A DNA stretch of 64,000 nucleotides from Azolla caroliniana (lineage: Eukaryota > Polypodiophyta), in contig JBHGNT010000004.1 of assembly GCA_043228905.1 (NCBI GenBank), positions 25,854,001 through 25,918,000 of the forward strand, read 5' to 3'. Shown piece after piece: positions 45,801 to 58,800 of this stretch. Under the pieces are notes generated by a model, which was not told where the DNA came from, ran no database searches, and was given only the letters and a program-made list of their open reading frames with translations. The translations under genes and the position numbers were made by a program. Position 1 is the first letter of the stretch. Every line of letters begins with the position of its first letter.

Positions 45801-47424
45801 TTTTGTGTTACAAGGTCTTGACCAAAAAATTCAAAAGGGGGTTATAATAGATCTGGTAATTGTAACGTTCTGCTCTTCATCAAGAAACAAGGACATGGGC
45901 CTCTGGGCCTCATCTTTCAGTCTCTTATTACTGTCAGAAATGGGCAAAAGCTTTGTTAGTTTCTGCTCTGTTGTTTCTTGTGGCCGGGTTGATTTTTGCT
46001 CCACGTCAATGAAAGGCAGAAGATCCAGTTCAACTAACAAGCTTCTCTGGTACCTTAGTCAGTTTTATTAATCTAGGTAAATTTATTGAGGTCTCTGTTT
46101 CTCAAATATGAGAAACCATTTAAAGATGTAATCTCTTGTTAAGTTTCATAGGCAATTGATGAGTTGTGACAAAAGGTTAAAGATGTGTAAAACAAGGAGG
46201 CATCTAAGAAGTTACTTTTCGGAGAGCAATTATCATGCTTTTGTCATACACAGATGATTTGGGATATTATATTCATTTAGATGAAGAAATAAGGTCAGAC
46301 AAAGAATATTTATAGGTGGAATTAACTTGCATGAGAGCAGATCTCACACTCATACTTACTGTACATCAAATTACTGGAAACAAAGTTAAAAAGATCACGA
46401 TCATTCCTTTTAGTAAGCAAAACAGTGCCAACCAAAGCATGCAACACAGATGTACACACACATTCATACACATACATGTGTGTGTCTGCGCGTGCATTTA
46501 TGTATGTGTGCATACGTAAGTAAAAGAAGAAATGCATATGCATAGAATTACCTTCCAACACACTCTAAAGTCATGCACATCTGGTACTGCAGGATCATGG
46601 AGTGAATGCTTATGCCTACTCAACATTTCAGCCAACTTTACCTTAAATCCCACCACACATGACAAAAACTGACCTCAGAATCACGATCAAACTGAAAGAA
46701 GCTCACAAAATGGGTTCATATAAAGCTAGTAATTAAATACCTCGAGATAGAGGGTGGACGACTTGAAATGTCCAGGATCAAATGTTTTATGGGAATAAAA
46801 CAAATCTTGAGGCTCGAGAGCCTCAGATTCATCATCAGCCAAGGGCTCCTCTTCCACGATTACATCCTGTTCACACTGGGGAATAGTCACATGATTGTAG
46901 TGGAATGAAAGGAGCCATTTGCCATTGGCAGGTGGCGGTGGCTTCACATGAGGCGGTTGGATGCACACAATGCGTTCAGCATTCGGGTCATCGGGGCGCC
47001 AGTCTTTGCGGTAGTGCTTCCGCTCTTTGTGGCAAAGGCATTCACGATGCCCTACAACATGATGCTGATGTGGCATAGGTCTTATGGCAGCGGTTCCACC
47101 ATGTTCAGGATTGATTTGGTGCTGGTGATGAAGAAGATTGGTGGACGTGTGAGGGAGGAGGTGCATGATAGCAGCATGATACGAGGGGGCATTTCGGAGG
47201 TCATAATCGAGGGTGTTTTTATGTTGGTTGAGGTTGTGATTATGGCTATGGCTATGGCTATGGCTATGGCTATGGCTATGGCTATGGTTATGGTTGTGTC
47301 TGTGGCTGTAATGGCGGGCGCTGCTGGATCCTCCTCCTCCTCCTCCTCCTCCTCCATCGCATGATTCGAGAGCTAAGGAAGAGGAAGAAGAACGAGGGCT
47401 TTGATGCTGATGTAACAGCTTCAT
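42827..47424 (-). CDS. Coiled-coil protein, candidate TSNAXIP1-like (translin-associated factor X-interacting) family
   Basis: Exons on the minus strand: 47424-46741, 46641-46552, 44896-44768, 44641-44513, 44346-44251, 44026-43931, 43701-43589, 43480-43168 and 43075-42827. Phases match and the model gives 632 residues. The N-terminus has poly-Gly (24-32) and a Ser-His repeat (about 40-62), then a CHKERKHYRKDWRPDDPN segment. Residues about 222-300 (YLEVKLAEML...WKLFGELSKQKTPFAQVLSNIHQEL) resemble the N-terminal region of TSNAXIP1 proteins (paired helices, then pLLxxIkxEy). A charged coiled coil (302-480), LTPRPRWDELL (483-493) and a lysine-rich tail follow. In animals the family is linked to sperm development. 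Family assignment is by recalled pattern only. The last exon border is the weakest: no acceptor in phase lies nearer than 43076. The second exon also has a poor pyrimidine tract. The call as a real gene is firmer than its family. Confidence 0.72.
43735..43850 (+). mobile_element. Possible SINE in an intron of the TSNAXIP1-like gene
   Basis: TTGGCTAAGTGGTTGATCCC resembles a tRNA A-box region and GGTCAAGACTTCAACTCTTG resembles a B-box, spaced about 35 bp apart, followed by GCATCTCTGAGGACC. The pattern is that of a plant tRNA-derived SINE head. It differs from the family at 32179. No target-site duplication was fixed. Confidence 0.4.
45138..45410 (-). other. Unassigned open frame in intron 2 of the TSNAXIP1-like gene
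   Basis: A stop-free minus-strand frame reads YCARFMVIPWHVVSRVVELW..., then GNEVLIPIYLKLGQDLAKC and ERLLSDVLLSWARTQN, about 90 codons of ordinary protein-like composition. It is preceded by a good acceptor (GGTTGGCAG at about 45411) and could be left at AAT-GTTCCT, both in phase 0, so it would fit the gene as a cassette exon. I do not recognise it. It may also be a pseudogene or transposon piece. Confidence 0.35.
47241..47356 (-). repeat. Coding hexamer and trimer microsatellites in exon 1
   Basis: (TATGGC)n on the plus strand at 47241-47287 encodes the Ser-His repeat on the minus strand. (TCC)n at 47331-47356 encodes the glycine run. A (GAA)n tract at 47511-47536 lies just upstream in the leader. 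Length changes in whole units keep the frame. Confidence 0.9.
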
Positions 47425-47639
47425 CCAAGCACTGGCCCCTGCTTCTGTTTCTCTCCTGGCGCATTAGACATGCATTGTACACAGACGGAAAGAGGGGGGA
47501 GGAGGGGAGAAGAAGAAGAAGAAGAAGAAGAAGAGAAAGAAAGAGACAGGAAAACAACAGAGCGAGGGATGAACAGAGTGAGTGATGAATGAAGAGGCTC
47601 GTCGAATAGAGACAGAGAAAAGATGTGACGTTTTGTTTT

Positions 47640-48300
47640 GTTTTGTTTATTTACATAAAATTACATACAGACAACTCTGCCTTCTCTAATTTATGAAGAT
47701 GTATTATGTATACGTAAACGTGTATGTATATGTAGCAAATGGCACGGTTCGGTTTCTTTGCCTTTAAACCGAACCGAATCATTTATATAAAACAAAAACC
47801 AAACCATTTATATAAAACCGAGCACGTGTATGTATGTGTAGCAAATGGGGTTCGGTTGCTTTGCCTTGAAACCGAACCGAACCATTTATATAAATAAAAA
47901 AACCAAACCAAACCAAACCGTTTATGAACTCTCAAGCCATTTAAACTAAACCATTTAAGAAAAGGTAAACCAAACCATTTAGGGAAAAGTTGCAAACCGA
48001 GCCATTTAATAAAAAATTTAAACCTAACTATTTAAGTCAAACTAATTAAAAATCTAAATAAACAAAAATACATTAAATTTAAAAAACATTTAAGTTAAAT
48101 TTATTAAAACAATAAAAAACCATTAATGTGATTTTTTTTTTATTACAAAAAACCTTTAAACCAAACCTTTTTTACCTACAAACCGACAAAGCCGAGTTTT
48201 AGAGCAAAACCGAACCGTTTATTAAAAATTCAAACCAAACCAAACTATTAAAAATTTTTGGAACCAATAAAACTGTTAAAAAATGGATTAAAGGTTCGAT
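47640..48300. repeat. AACCGAACC/AACCAAACC low-complexity region upstream of the TSNAXIP1-like gene
   Basis: Many short units such as AAACCGAACCGAACCATTTA and AAACCAAACCATTTA fill about 500 bp, including a near-duplicated pair at about 47700-47790 and 47820-47895 (GTGTATGTAT..GTAGCAAATGG, TTCGGTT.CTTTGCCTT). The region starts about 200 bp upstream of the start codon and probably covers the promoter. Confidence 0.75.
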
Positions 48301-49877
48301 TCGGCTTGAGACGAAACAATGCCCATTGCTATGTATATGTATATGTATGTAATACTTGCTACCCCACCCCACCACCACATTGTACCCTCCTTGGCCCATG
48401 GATCCTTGACCGGAAGAGACAAATAATAAACCTCCATATTGCAAATTCACTTGATGTTTATCCTTGTCTTGTAGATGTGCTGAAATCCTTCTACCCTCTA
48501 TGTCACGTTTCATCCCCATTGTTGCAAAACCTTGTTGACATTGACCCACGATGCCTCGTTCTTTCTATCTTCACCGAAAACTTCAAATGTTACTGAATTT
48601 GTTGCAATGAATTCAACTTATCTCTAATGCATGATTCACTTCCATGTGATAGGCTTTGTGAGATTCTGAATCTTGAGTTTGTAGATGTGTCAAAATTCTT
48701 CAAATGATTGAGCCTACCTAAATTTCCCAAAGTTATACACTCACCCAAGGCTTGCAACATTCATCTCGACCTATGGTCCCACATTATGAAATGCAGATTT
48801 TCTGGACAAGGCATTGATCTACAGCATAAAAGATTTCAAGTTTGACATGTGGTAGGATGAATTGTGTCTCACAAGGTATCATGTGGATCTACACATTGCA
48901 CAGAGAACAACTTTGCTAAGCTAACCATAACTATGATCAACAATAGTGGTAGGATTAAAATTTGTCCCACCAGTGATAACGTGGAATATGCACATTGTAT
49001 GAGAACTTTGATAATTTGACCACAACTATGATTCCACTCGGTGGTGAACACATCACCATCAGTTAAGTATGGCACCTTTCCATTGGGCCATCTTCAACTT
49101 GTGGTTGCATGGAAATATGTCTTCAAATGGAGCATAAATGATCTCAACTTCATACAGTGTAGTTCTCACAAGATAAACAAGAGCATTTAAGAATGATTCA
49201 TTTGCACTCAATCATTAATATAAGACATTAGTGGTCTAGATGTTGCAAACTGATTAACCATAGTACATTGTTGAGCATCCTCTGAGGTTGGTGCTTCCAG
49301 GGTCATTACAATTTATTAATTGATTACACAACCATGGTGTTCACCACCATTGAAGAAACAATTGGCATTGCTTCAACAACAAGTATGGTGCTCAAGTTGC
49401 AACAATAGGGTCAACGTTAACAAGGATTGAGATTAACTTACCGTGGTTAAAAGACACAGATCAAACTCCTCTATTGTACATGGAGCAATTCATCATGGTT
49501 TAAATGGGTTGCTCTTCTTTGCTATATATCATGCAATAGGTTCCACAATTTAGATTTTGTTGATTGTACTTGCAAAGGGTCTCTCTTAACTAGGAAGTGT
49601 AAGGGCTAAACAAGAAACAAGGGGATATGAAGAATATTAACCCATAGTCAATCAAAGGAGATATTACAACTAACATAAAAGAGATTAATACAATGTAACA
49701 AAAATATGTAACAATACAACTAAAGTGTTTACTAGTGTATTACAAAAAATGACACAAAAAATGGTATTAGAACATGGCACTTTATAACACAAACAAGAGG
49801 GGCTCAACCAGAGGTTCTTGGGTTTTAATAGCTTGTACATGATCTGATTTAGATTTGACCAGAAATAGAAGCAGGAC
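48301..49877. other. Intergenic region between AUG3 and the TSNAXIP1-like gene
   Basis: This includes the AUG3 3' UTR at its right end. I found no further gene or repeat family here. Confidence 0.5.
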
Positions 49878-52800
49878 TTAGATTTGCAATGCCTTAACAC
49901 GAGATGTCAGCTCTCTGACTTGGTTTCGGAGTCGGTCTGGTGCACAAAAGAAATCTACAAAAACTTGCCTTTCACGACCTACCTCATGAGGGTGATGTTT
50001 TACAATCTGAAAAATGATATCATATCACACACAAGTTGAAGTTAATTTAAGTTTAGCACAGTTTTCTCTGAAAAATGATAAAAATTCAAATGTACCTCTG
50101 CTTTCTCCCGATGTTCCCGTGTAACCTCTTCTAAAGCAATTGACAGCTGGGAATTTACCTTCTCCATCTCTGCTAGCTCTTTTAATAGTGGCTGTGAGAA
50201 AACCAGCATTTCATTCAACAGTAGTGATAAGGAAATGATTGTACAATGTGAAGAAAACATCACATTGTTTTAACTTCTGGATTTGTTGTCAGCAATTAAT
50301 AAACAGCATGTATCTACAAAACTTCCTAGTACAAAATAAGAAATAACAGAACCACAACTGTTACCCAGGGACTTAGAACAGGCTGAGCAGTGGTGGACGA
50401 AGCAAAAAGAAGCTGCTGCAGTCTATGTATTATCTCACAACTGAAAGCAAAACAGAGCATCTAATGTGAGCACATGTAACCTTGGTCTTAATGAGTGCAT
50501 CCTATGATTTCACTTACAGTTCATTTATACACTTGTTCTTCTCATCTAGTACAGAACTGTCAAGTTCAGTTTTCAGGTATTGTAATTCTGTCTGTAAGCT
50601 GTTGATCTGCTGAACGAGTCCTGGTGCTGATACATAAATTGGGGCACCCTGATCATCTAAACACACAACAGAACAGTTTACAAAAACTCGCCAGCTTAAA
50701 ATATAGAACAGTTATTCTATAGCTTTTCTGAATATTCAACCTTCAAGATCTACGACTTACTTGCATGAATGTTGAGCAGATCCCTGACTCTATGTAGAAG
50801 TGTGTCTCGATCATCAACTGCACCTTGCTCTTGAACCTCTGCACCAGCTTGGATCAAGGCAGAGCACCTTTCCTGTCAGAAAATCAGCAAAAAAGTTATC
50901 TTTATTAACAATCCATTGATTTCCGAAAGTTGCAGAGAGAAGGATACCACTTACCAATCGACCCAAAATTGATTGAGTGAACAATGATAGCTCAGCCTCA
51001 ATAACCCTCAAAAGTTCATTTGCTCCATTCATTGTCTTTCGTTCTAGATGGCATGCGATTTGTAGAAAGCGATGGCGAGCCAATTGATTCACAAGATGAC
51101 TTATAAACTGAAAATAAAGAGCAAATACGTGAAGGCAAACAAGGTTCAGTACTACATACAATTAATATGATGAATCAAGCATGTATGATAGCTACACTGA
51201 ATATTATAAACATACATGACGACAAGAGTGTGCAATATACAAATTCATCATCACGGGAGTGAAAAATGCTTTATAGGGAACATGGAAAACAACAACGCAA
51301 CCTGACGTTACCGTTATGACATCTCATATCTATGGCTCCTTTATTGGCTTTCCTAAACTGAAGTTTATATTAGCATAAATTGTGTGCTTCAGACTTGTAC
51401 ATCATAATCACCGAACTGCAGTGTACTGAAGTGCAAACTTCCACATGATTGTACCAGAAAATAAATATGCATGTGTGACCCCAATCTCTGGAGATTCGAA
51501 GCCCAGTGAAGCTCTCCTTTTGTTGATATGATGGCAGGTGAAGGCTTTGAACGATGCCATATAATTCAGCTTCTAACAGAGTGCCTTATAATTCTTGAGA
51601 TCATACTCATAGTTCTTGAAGCTCACAGAAACTCATCAAATGTAAAATCTCAATTCCAGGAGATCCTCACAAACTTCCAGCTTAAGGAACTGCAATGTAT
51701 CTATGAATTTTTTCTTTATATGTATGAGCATATGCCTTCTACCTCTCATGCATAGAGATGGAAATAAAATGAAGTCATAGAAGTAGAATGCAAAAGAACT
51801 GAAACAGCATACAAGAACAAGAAAATATGAAAAAAAACGTGGAGATTCAGACTGTCTGAATGTCTTATGAAGCTGTTGAAATTGAGTGGAAGTTTGAAAG
51901 ACTATTTTGATGGGGCACTGATATATGAGAGGTTGCTGCCTATGAAAAACTAGAACTAATCTACAGGAAGCTACTGAAGACGACATCTTTGCGAAAATGT
52001 GAGTAATAGCACCTAGTGCCACATCACCGGAGCATTCTTTTTTAATTTCCTTCTTTGGCCTCCAGTGCAGAATATTGTCTGAGTGGTGACAGGAACAGAC
52101 ATGCAATCTGGAGTGTTTGCAGGTAGGAATGCAGGAATGTTGGTGTAGCAAAATCCGTTGGAAATCTTATTTTTTGAGCCAGAAAAAAAAAAAAAATTTG
52201 GAAGGACAAAAATTATTCTAAAAAAGAAAACTAGATATTTGAAAGTTCAGGTTTGATCAACACGATTTCACCAAATATATTTCAATATAGATACTTTATT
52301 TGTCCAAATAAATTTATCAGAGAAAAGATTAATGGGGATCCTATGGATTCATACAGATTTCCAATCAGTAAATTCTTGGTTTCCAAAATACATCAGTTGG
52401 CACACATTCAATACCACACTTGTCTAAGGCTTTAAATGAGAATTTTATCAATGAACTTGCATAATCATATGTCTGGAGAGCAAAATCATATGTTTTGTTG
52501 GCTTAAAAGACTACTCTTCACATTGTTCAGACATATTTGTATATCTATGCACACACATTTGCAATGTATATTTGAAGTACTCACATGTTTCTGTTGTGAT
52601 ATATAATACTCTTGGCGCATGACTTTTAAATCATAGTCACCTGCATAAATACTTTATTACTCTCCAAATCATAAATAGGGCCAAATTTTCATAAAATATT
52701 AGCTCAGGTAGGAAAACAGAACCTTGTAAAATGTATGTGTCTTGAAGTTGAGCAAGCTCTGAGCACAATTTTGGAATGACCTGAAAATATATATAAATAA

Positions 52801-55800
52801 TTATAGAGTTCTTTTTGGCACTATCACGCCACCCTATAGTTTGCAAATAGCCTCTATGTTCACCTCTGATAAAAACTTCTCTTCTTTCTGAATCAGGGTA
52901 TACATTTCATTTCCAATTTCAGAATGCCTCCGCCTGTGCATAAAATAATTTATTATAACATCTCTCCTTTCCTATGTCTCTCTTGCTCTATCGCAAACTT
53001 TGACCTCATTTGCTTAACTGGAGCATAGACATTTAACACTCCAGAGCACACATAAATATTTTATTCTAAACAATATATATAAGCTATTAAACTTCCTCAT
53101 TGGAAAGGTCTATCAATTGATAAAGCAGAAGACAACCTTTGCACTGAAATTACCTAAGGAAATGAAGATCAGAGTGTACATGAGCTTCATCTGCTGAAGC
53201 TTGCATTTTTATCGTTGCAAGCACAGCTTGTTGCTTTGCATTTTCAACCTGTGCTTCTACCCACTGTCTCTCACTGATTCCGAAGCTGTAAAAGTAAAAG
53301 AACTTAGCCAGATGGGAAGCCATTTGCTCGCTCACAGAGATCTTAACAAAACATTTCCTTTTCAAGCATGATAGACACAGTTCTCCAATGTTAATACGCT
53401 TGAATATTACATGAAAAGTTAATGAGTGATCATTTTAGTGTCATTGAATACACACATTGATCGTAATCGTTGGAGCTCCACAACTCGATGGTGATACATT
53501 TTCTCTAAGTCCCCTAGTGAAACCACAGAAACAACAAGATGGTCAAAAAAAGAAAAGAAGATTTTTAGTTCCAACATAAATCTTGTGTGAAATGGGATTT
53601 TCAGCATGTCCATTCAAAACCAAAATATGCATTCCTAAACTGTATCCCCAAAGGTAAGATGGCTTCTAATATTCCTTCTCAAAAAAATTGTCTACAGAGC
53701 ATCTGGATGCAATACGGAGCGGAGCGTAAATGCATATTTGTACAGTTGCAATCACAATTGCAAGCATTTTCTGTCTAAATTTTTGGGAGGAACTTCAAGG
53801 TATGCATTATACGAGGTTAGGCAAGAATGTCCACTTTATTATTGTAACTTTCATTCCCCAAATCCAAATTTGCGGAGAGATTTTCTTAATTTTATAAATC
53901 AATGCCCACTAGACTTAGGCATGAAAACAAGTTACAACTCGTATTTCTTCCAAATAATCATCCAACCTTTGCAGACATATCTTATAGCAGAAACGTCATT
54001 CCAATGTTTCCAAAATGCCTTTTACTGGACACTAAAGGCTGGAATGTTCTATGAGCCAGATACTGCTTCTGTGTAGAGGCTGGCTGCGCAAAAATGTCCC
54101 CTCCTATTGTGACTGTACTTTTCCTACATCCAAATTTGCAGATTTGTCGGAACTTACACCATTATTTTATATACTAATGCCGCTAGCCTTGAGTACTAAA
54201 ACAGGTTATAAGCCTAGTGTGTTCTAAATTTTCATCTGCTCTAGTTTTTCAGCAATGCTTCTGCATTTAAAAAATAGGTCCTCATAGCCACCTACAGCTC
54301 TCAAAAATGAATGAAAAAAACTTTTGCTTGCGCATCCTAGGGAAAATGTAGCATGCAGACTAAGAAATGATGACAGAAATGTGCAGAGAACATCATGTCC
54401 ATCTCAATAACCAAAGTTAACACTTATGATATCTGGAAAAATACAGCTAATAATAATGAGGTTTAAATCTTACCACGTGCATAACGATTTGTCACATCAT
54501 CAAGACTCACCCAAGAGCACTTTGACTTTCCCTCCTCTGCCACTAATCGTGAGGGACCCTGGAAGCTCAAAAATCATTATCAACATGAGGATAAACTTAT
54601 CACCCTCAGCTTCTACCAAGAAGATATAAATGTCAGATAAAAACAACCATTTGTCTTGCAATACTGGAAGACCACAGAAAGATAGAATTTATGTATTTGT
54701 ATGTGCACCTACTCATCGTCTTTGTTTACGACTGAACCGTAGCAAATGGAAGTGAATTGAGCGTGGACGTTGAGTTAGAGACATTTAGCACCTTTAGGTA
54801 TGTATGTGACAGGGGGGCTGTGTTTCAATCTATAATGAGGGGCTGTGTTTTGATCTATAATGAACCTCAGGCCATCTTTGTAAAAGTGCCATTCTGCAGC
54901 AAGATAATACTCGAGTATTAATGTGACAAAGAAACAATGGTACAAGCATCCATGCTTGACTTGGCATCCTTCTCCACAAGATGAGTCAGAGATCTAGAGT
55001 AAGCTGGCAGATTATAGCATGATTATAAGACAATGCCCTACGCTTTGCAAGGAATCATCAGAAAGAATTAAATTGCTGCTTTGTAAGTCAGCAGTACTCA
55101 GGACATCTTGGTGGGAAGGGGGTCATTTGGTTCATTCAGGATGCTCCTCTTCTCCACCCTCTGCCCACTTTTGTACCTCCGCATTCCTGATGATGTTACA
55201 CCTCCCTCTCCTTGTATACTCCTCAATGCAATTATTTAATGACTATAAATAAGACAATTTCCTATCTTTTGTAAGGAATCATCGAAAAGAATTAAATTAC
55301 AGCTATGCAAGTCAGCAATAACCAGGCCATCTTGGTGGGAAGGGGGTCATTCGGTTCACTCAGGATAGTCTACTCCACCCTCTGCCCAATTTTGGACCTC
55401 CTCATCCCTAATGATGTTACTACTCACTCTCCACCTTACGGCTATAAATTGGGGAAAAGGGGGCAGAGAAGTCCTAGCCAGTGCATAAGGAAACCATCCG
55501 TTAAGGAAAGGTTTATAATCAAAAAGTTAACGCTACACAATGTAAGGAAAAAGGGGGCAGAGTTCAAGTCCTGGCCAACACAGAAGGGTGATATCCTTTT
55601 CGAGGAGGGCAGAGCCCATAAATAAGAGGATTTATTGCTTATTTGTGGATTTCTGAAAATCCTTTGACACTGTGCGACATGCTCGGTTTAGGCAATGGCT
55701 AGAAGCCCTTGGTGTCCCTATAGATATGTAACTTAGGAGTTCATGCATTGTATGAACCCGTGTCAAGAAAAGTGTGATCTCCCAATGGTTTGTCAAATAT

Positions 55801-58800
55801 AGAGACTGAAGTGTGTGGGTGATAGTAGGCATCCTTGTTTTACTCTGATTGTCCTAGCCACCGATCACATTACATAGAGAGATTCAAGGGTTCGGGAGCA
55901 TGGGAGCATGCCTAGCAGCTTTAGCCATACAAATACTACTATATGCTGATGATATTGTGCTGATTTCTGACTCTCCAGAGGAACTACAAAGACATCTAAA
56001 CGCCTTAAAGGTATTTTGTACGGACAAAGGATTGTTGTTAAACATGGATAAAACTTAAGTGAGAGTGTTTAACATCACTCAAGCATGGGTAACAAGATCA
56101 GAACCAGAATTCTTCTTAGGGGGGAAAAGATGGCATACAAATGTTCCTTCACATACCTAGAATTAACATATACAGGACATAAGTTCTCCTTACGGTGTTC
56201 CTTCACATACCTAGAATTAACATATACAGGACATAAGTTCTCCTTACGGGAGGCTTCTTGTGCCCTACTTTCTCGTGCATATGCCACCCTTGGTGCTCTC
56301 AAAAGACAACGTGCACATTTGCAATTCCAAGAGACAATAACTAATTGTAGCTATTTGATATACTTGGACACCAACTCTTCTATATCGAGTAGAAACATGG
56401 GGACCAACTCTTAACAAGGCAAATAATTGGAAAGATTTAAAGAGAACTTTCGCCTAATTGATTGTCCGCATGATAAGGAGTAAAGCATCAGTGCCCTATG
56501 ATATAATCTGTGCAAAGATGGGAGCAGCCTGTATAATCATCAAGGCATTATTTCTATCACTTACCTATATCCAACAGTTTTGGGAGCTCCCTAGAAGAAG
56601 ATACTCAAGGTTCGCATTTATGTCATCAAAACAACTTGCTGAACATGCAAATATTCAAAGTTGGTATCCTGAAATGCAACAATATAGCTTGGATTGTCTG
56701 AGTGGAAATGCAACAATATAGCCTCTTTAAGTAAGGCTTTGGCCCACTACATAGGTAATAAAATATGAGGACCAACAGTCTTAGGGCTTTTCTTGCTAGA
56801 ACTCAAGAGACACAAGGAAAAGTTGTTGTGAAGGACAACAATACAACCACACAAGCTCATCAACAAAGAGCAATCACAACTTTCTTTAGCCCCATCACTC
56901 CTACTCATTCTACAAGTCAATCAAGGGCTACACAAGTGGGCTCCCTACAAGGTCATAACAAAGGGGTTATAATAGATCAGGCAATAGAAAGTTATCATGC
57001 ACATAAGCCCCGGCCCCATGGACCACAATCTCACCACCCTTGGCATCGGCAAATACTTACATGTACCCATAAAAATATTCCTTAGTCTCTTTTAATCTTA
57101 TATCCTTTTTTTACTTAGTAGCATGAATTTATTTTGATTTGTTGTTCTCAGAGACGAGATAACACTTAATATGTAATCTCTTATTTGGTCTTATTGGCCA
57201 TTTTGGCCTCTTAAAAAACGTCAATATATCTTTCTTTCTTTCCTCTCCTTGAATACTCCTCTATGCAAGTATAGCATGATTATAACACAATTCCCCACAT
57301 TTTGTGAGGAAACATCAAAACGAATTACGGATTTGTAAGTCAGCAGCACTCACTATATCAAATTGTTTCACAAACCACTGATTGAGTTCCCTTGTGCATA
57401 CTGAATCTTGAACTGTGTATGACTGCAAGTCCATGAAAGAGATATATATCCCATCCTCTGAAAAAACAATCAAACATACATTCAACCATCATTAATATAT
57501 TCACAGAAAAGCCAGAAAACTAAAGCCATCATATATTGCAAAAAGAATCAAATTAAATAAGCAGCTACACTTGTTTTTATAATCAAAACTTGACTCAATG
57601 TTCAATGCAATAAATGCATCAGAAAATATAAATGCTATTATAAAATTTAGATGTCACATCTGCTGTTACACTATCTGTACTCTTCATATCTGACAGCGCA
57701 CATTTTGGATGTTCCTCATCAAGAAAATGCAAATAAAATCACTAGTCAAGAAGTTGGCATCCAGAGGTTGGTGTCTGAATATGAACTCACTGCTGGGGGC
57801 TATGGATCCACAAATTTTATTTTATGGCTCAGCTGTCATACTTCCCAAAAAACTTTACCAATATATATAGATTCCTAGTAGTAGGAAATTACATGCACTT
57901 TACCTTCCCCAGAATGATAATGAGCAAGCTCTTGAGAAGAAGAAGAAATCTTTTCCAGAACTGAATTTACCTGTAGTTGAAAAAATACATAAGGAACTGC
58001 ACAGAGATAGTTAACGCTTCAGAAGTCAATCAGAAATGAATAAGACACAAATATCTACCACCATTTTGTTCAAAAAAAGTGGAGATTTGTTCTTTTGTTT
58101 GTTCTGTGCACAAATATTTTCACAGTTTACAAGTACACCCACTAGATGTTTGCATACAAACATCTACAAGTACATACAGATACTAGCGACACTGTTGTGC
58201 TTACATGCATATGTAGATGTAGCTATGTGTATGCACACATATATATGTGCATGCTTACATGTGTACATAGATACATGTGTATTGGTTTTTGTACCATATA
58301 CTCAAATATATGCATCCACAAATACAAACCAAGAACCCTACTTGAAGGTTGGGTCCCAGCCCAACTGAAGGAACCAAAAACACCTTTGAGAAATTGCCGT
58401 AACACACGTTGGAGAATCAAAAACGCCATTTCAGATTTGATACCAACCCAAATTAGAGAACCAAAAAATACTCTCAAGAAATTGTTAACTAAAACACACG
58501 TGTAATGCTAAGCTATTCTCACCCTACACCATCATCTCACATTGTACGTGAGGCCAAAGTCCACAATATGATATCAAAATTGTTGAGAGGCCGAACTGGA
58601 ACATTTATGTTGTATTTGCATATAGCATATATGGCACAAACACCAATGCACTATCATACATAATCACCTATGCATCACATACACATATAATACATTAACA
58701 TAATACCTATATTGATATAGTGTGATATCATCACGAAGTCTGAGTTCCATACACACATAATACAGAAAAAGAATATTTATATACATATATGTATTATCAT

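Noticed and set aside
45836-46080. Plus-strand frame starting KGVIID, resembling part of the LINE C 3' region (KGVIIDQ at about 56960)
   Set aside because: Similarity stops after a few residues and the rest does not align, so no LINE call is made.
46948-47364. Plus-strand frame with a long Met-Ala repeat
   Set aside because: It is the antisense of exon 1 of the TSNAXIP1-like gene; the repeat is the coding hexamer read on the other strand.
53815-54076. Frame containing VRQECPL, like a reverse-transcriptase block
   Set aside because: No other reverse-transcriptase block is in order around it, and the segment pairs with a diverged non-coding repeat at 54095-54215.
55019-55625. Short plus-strand frames in AUG3 intron 6 as possible small genes
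   Set aside because: They lie in a tandem duplication and the start of LINE C and change between units without keeping the peptide.
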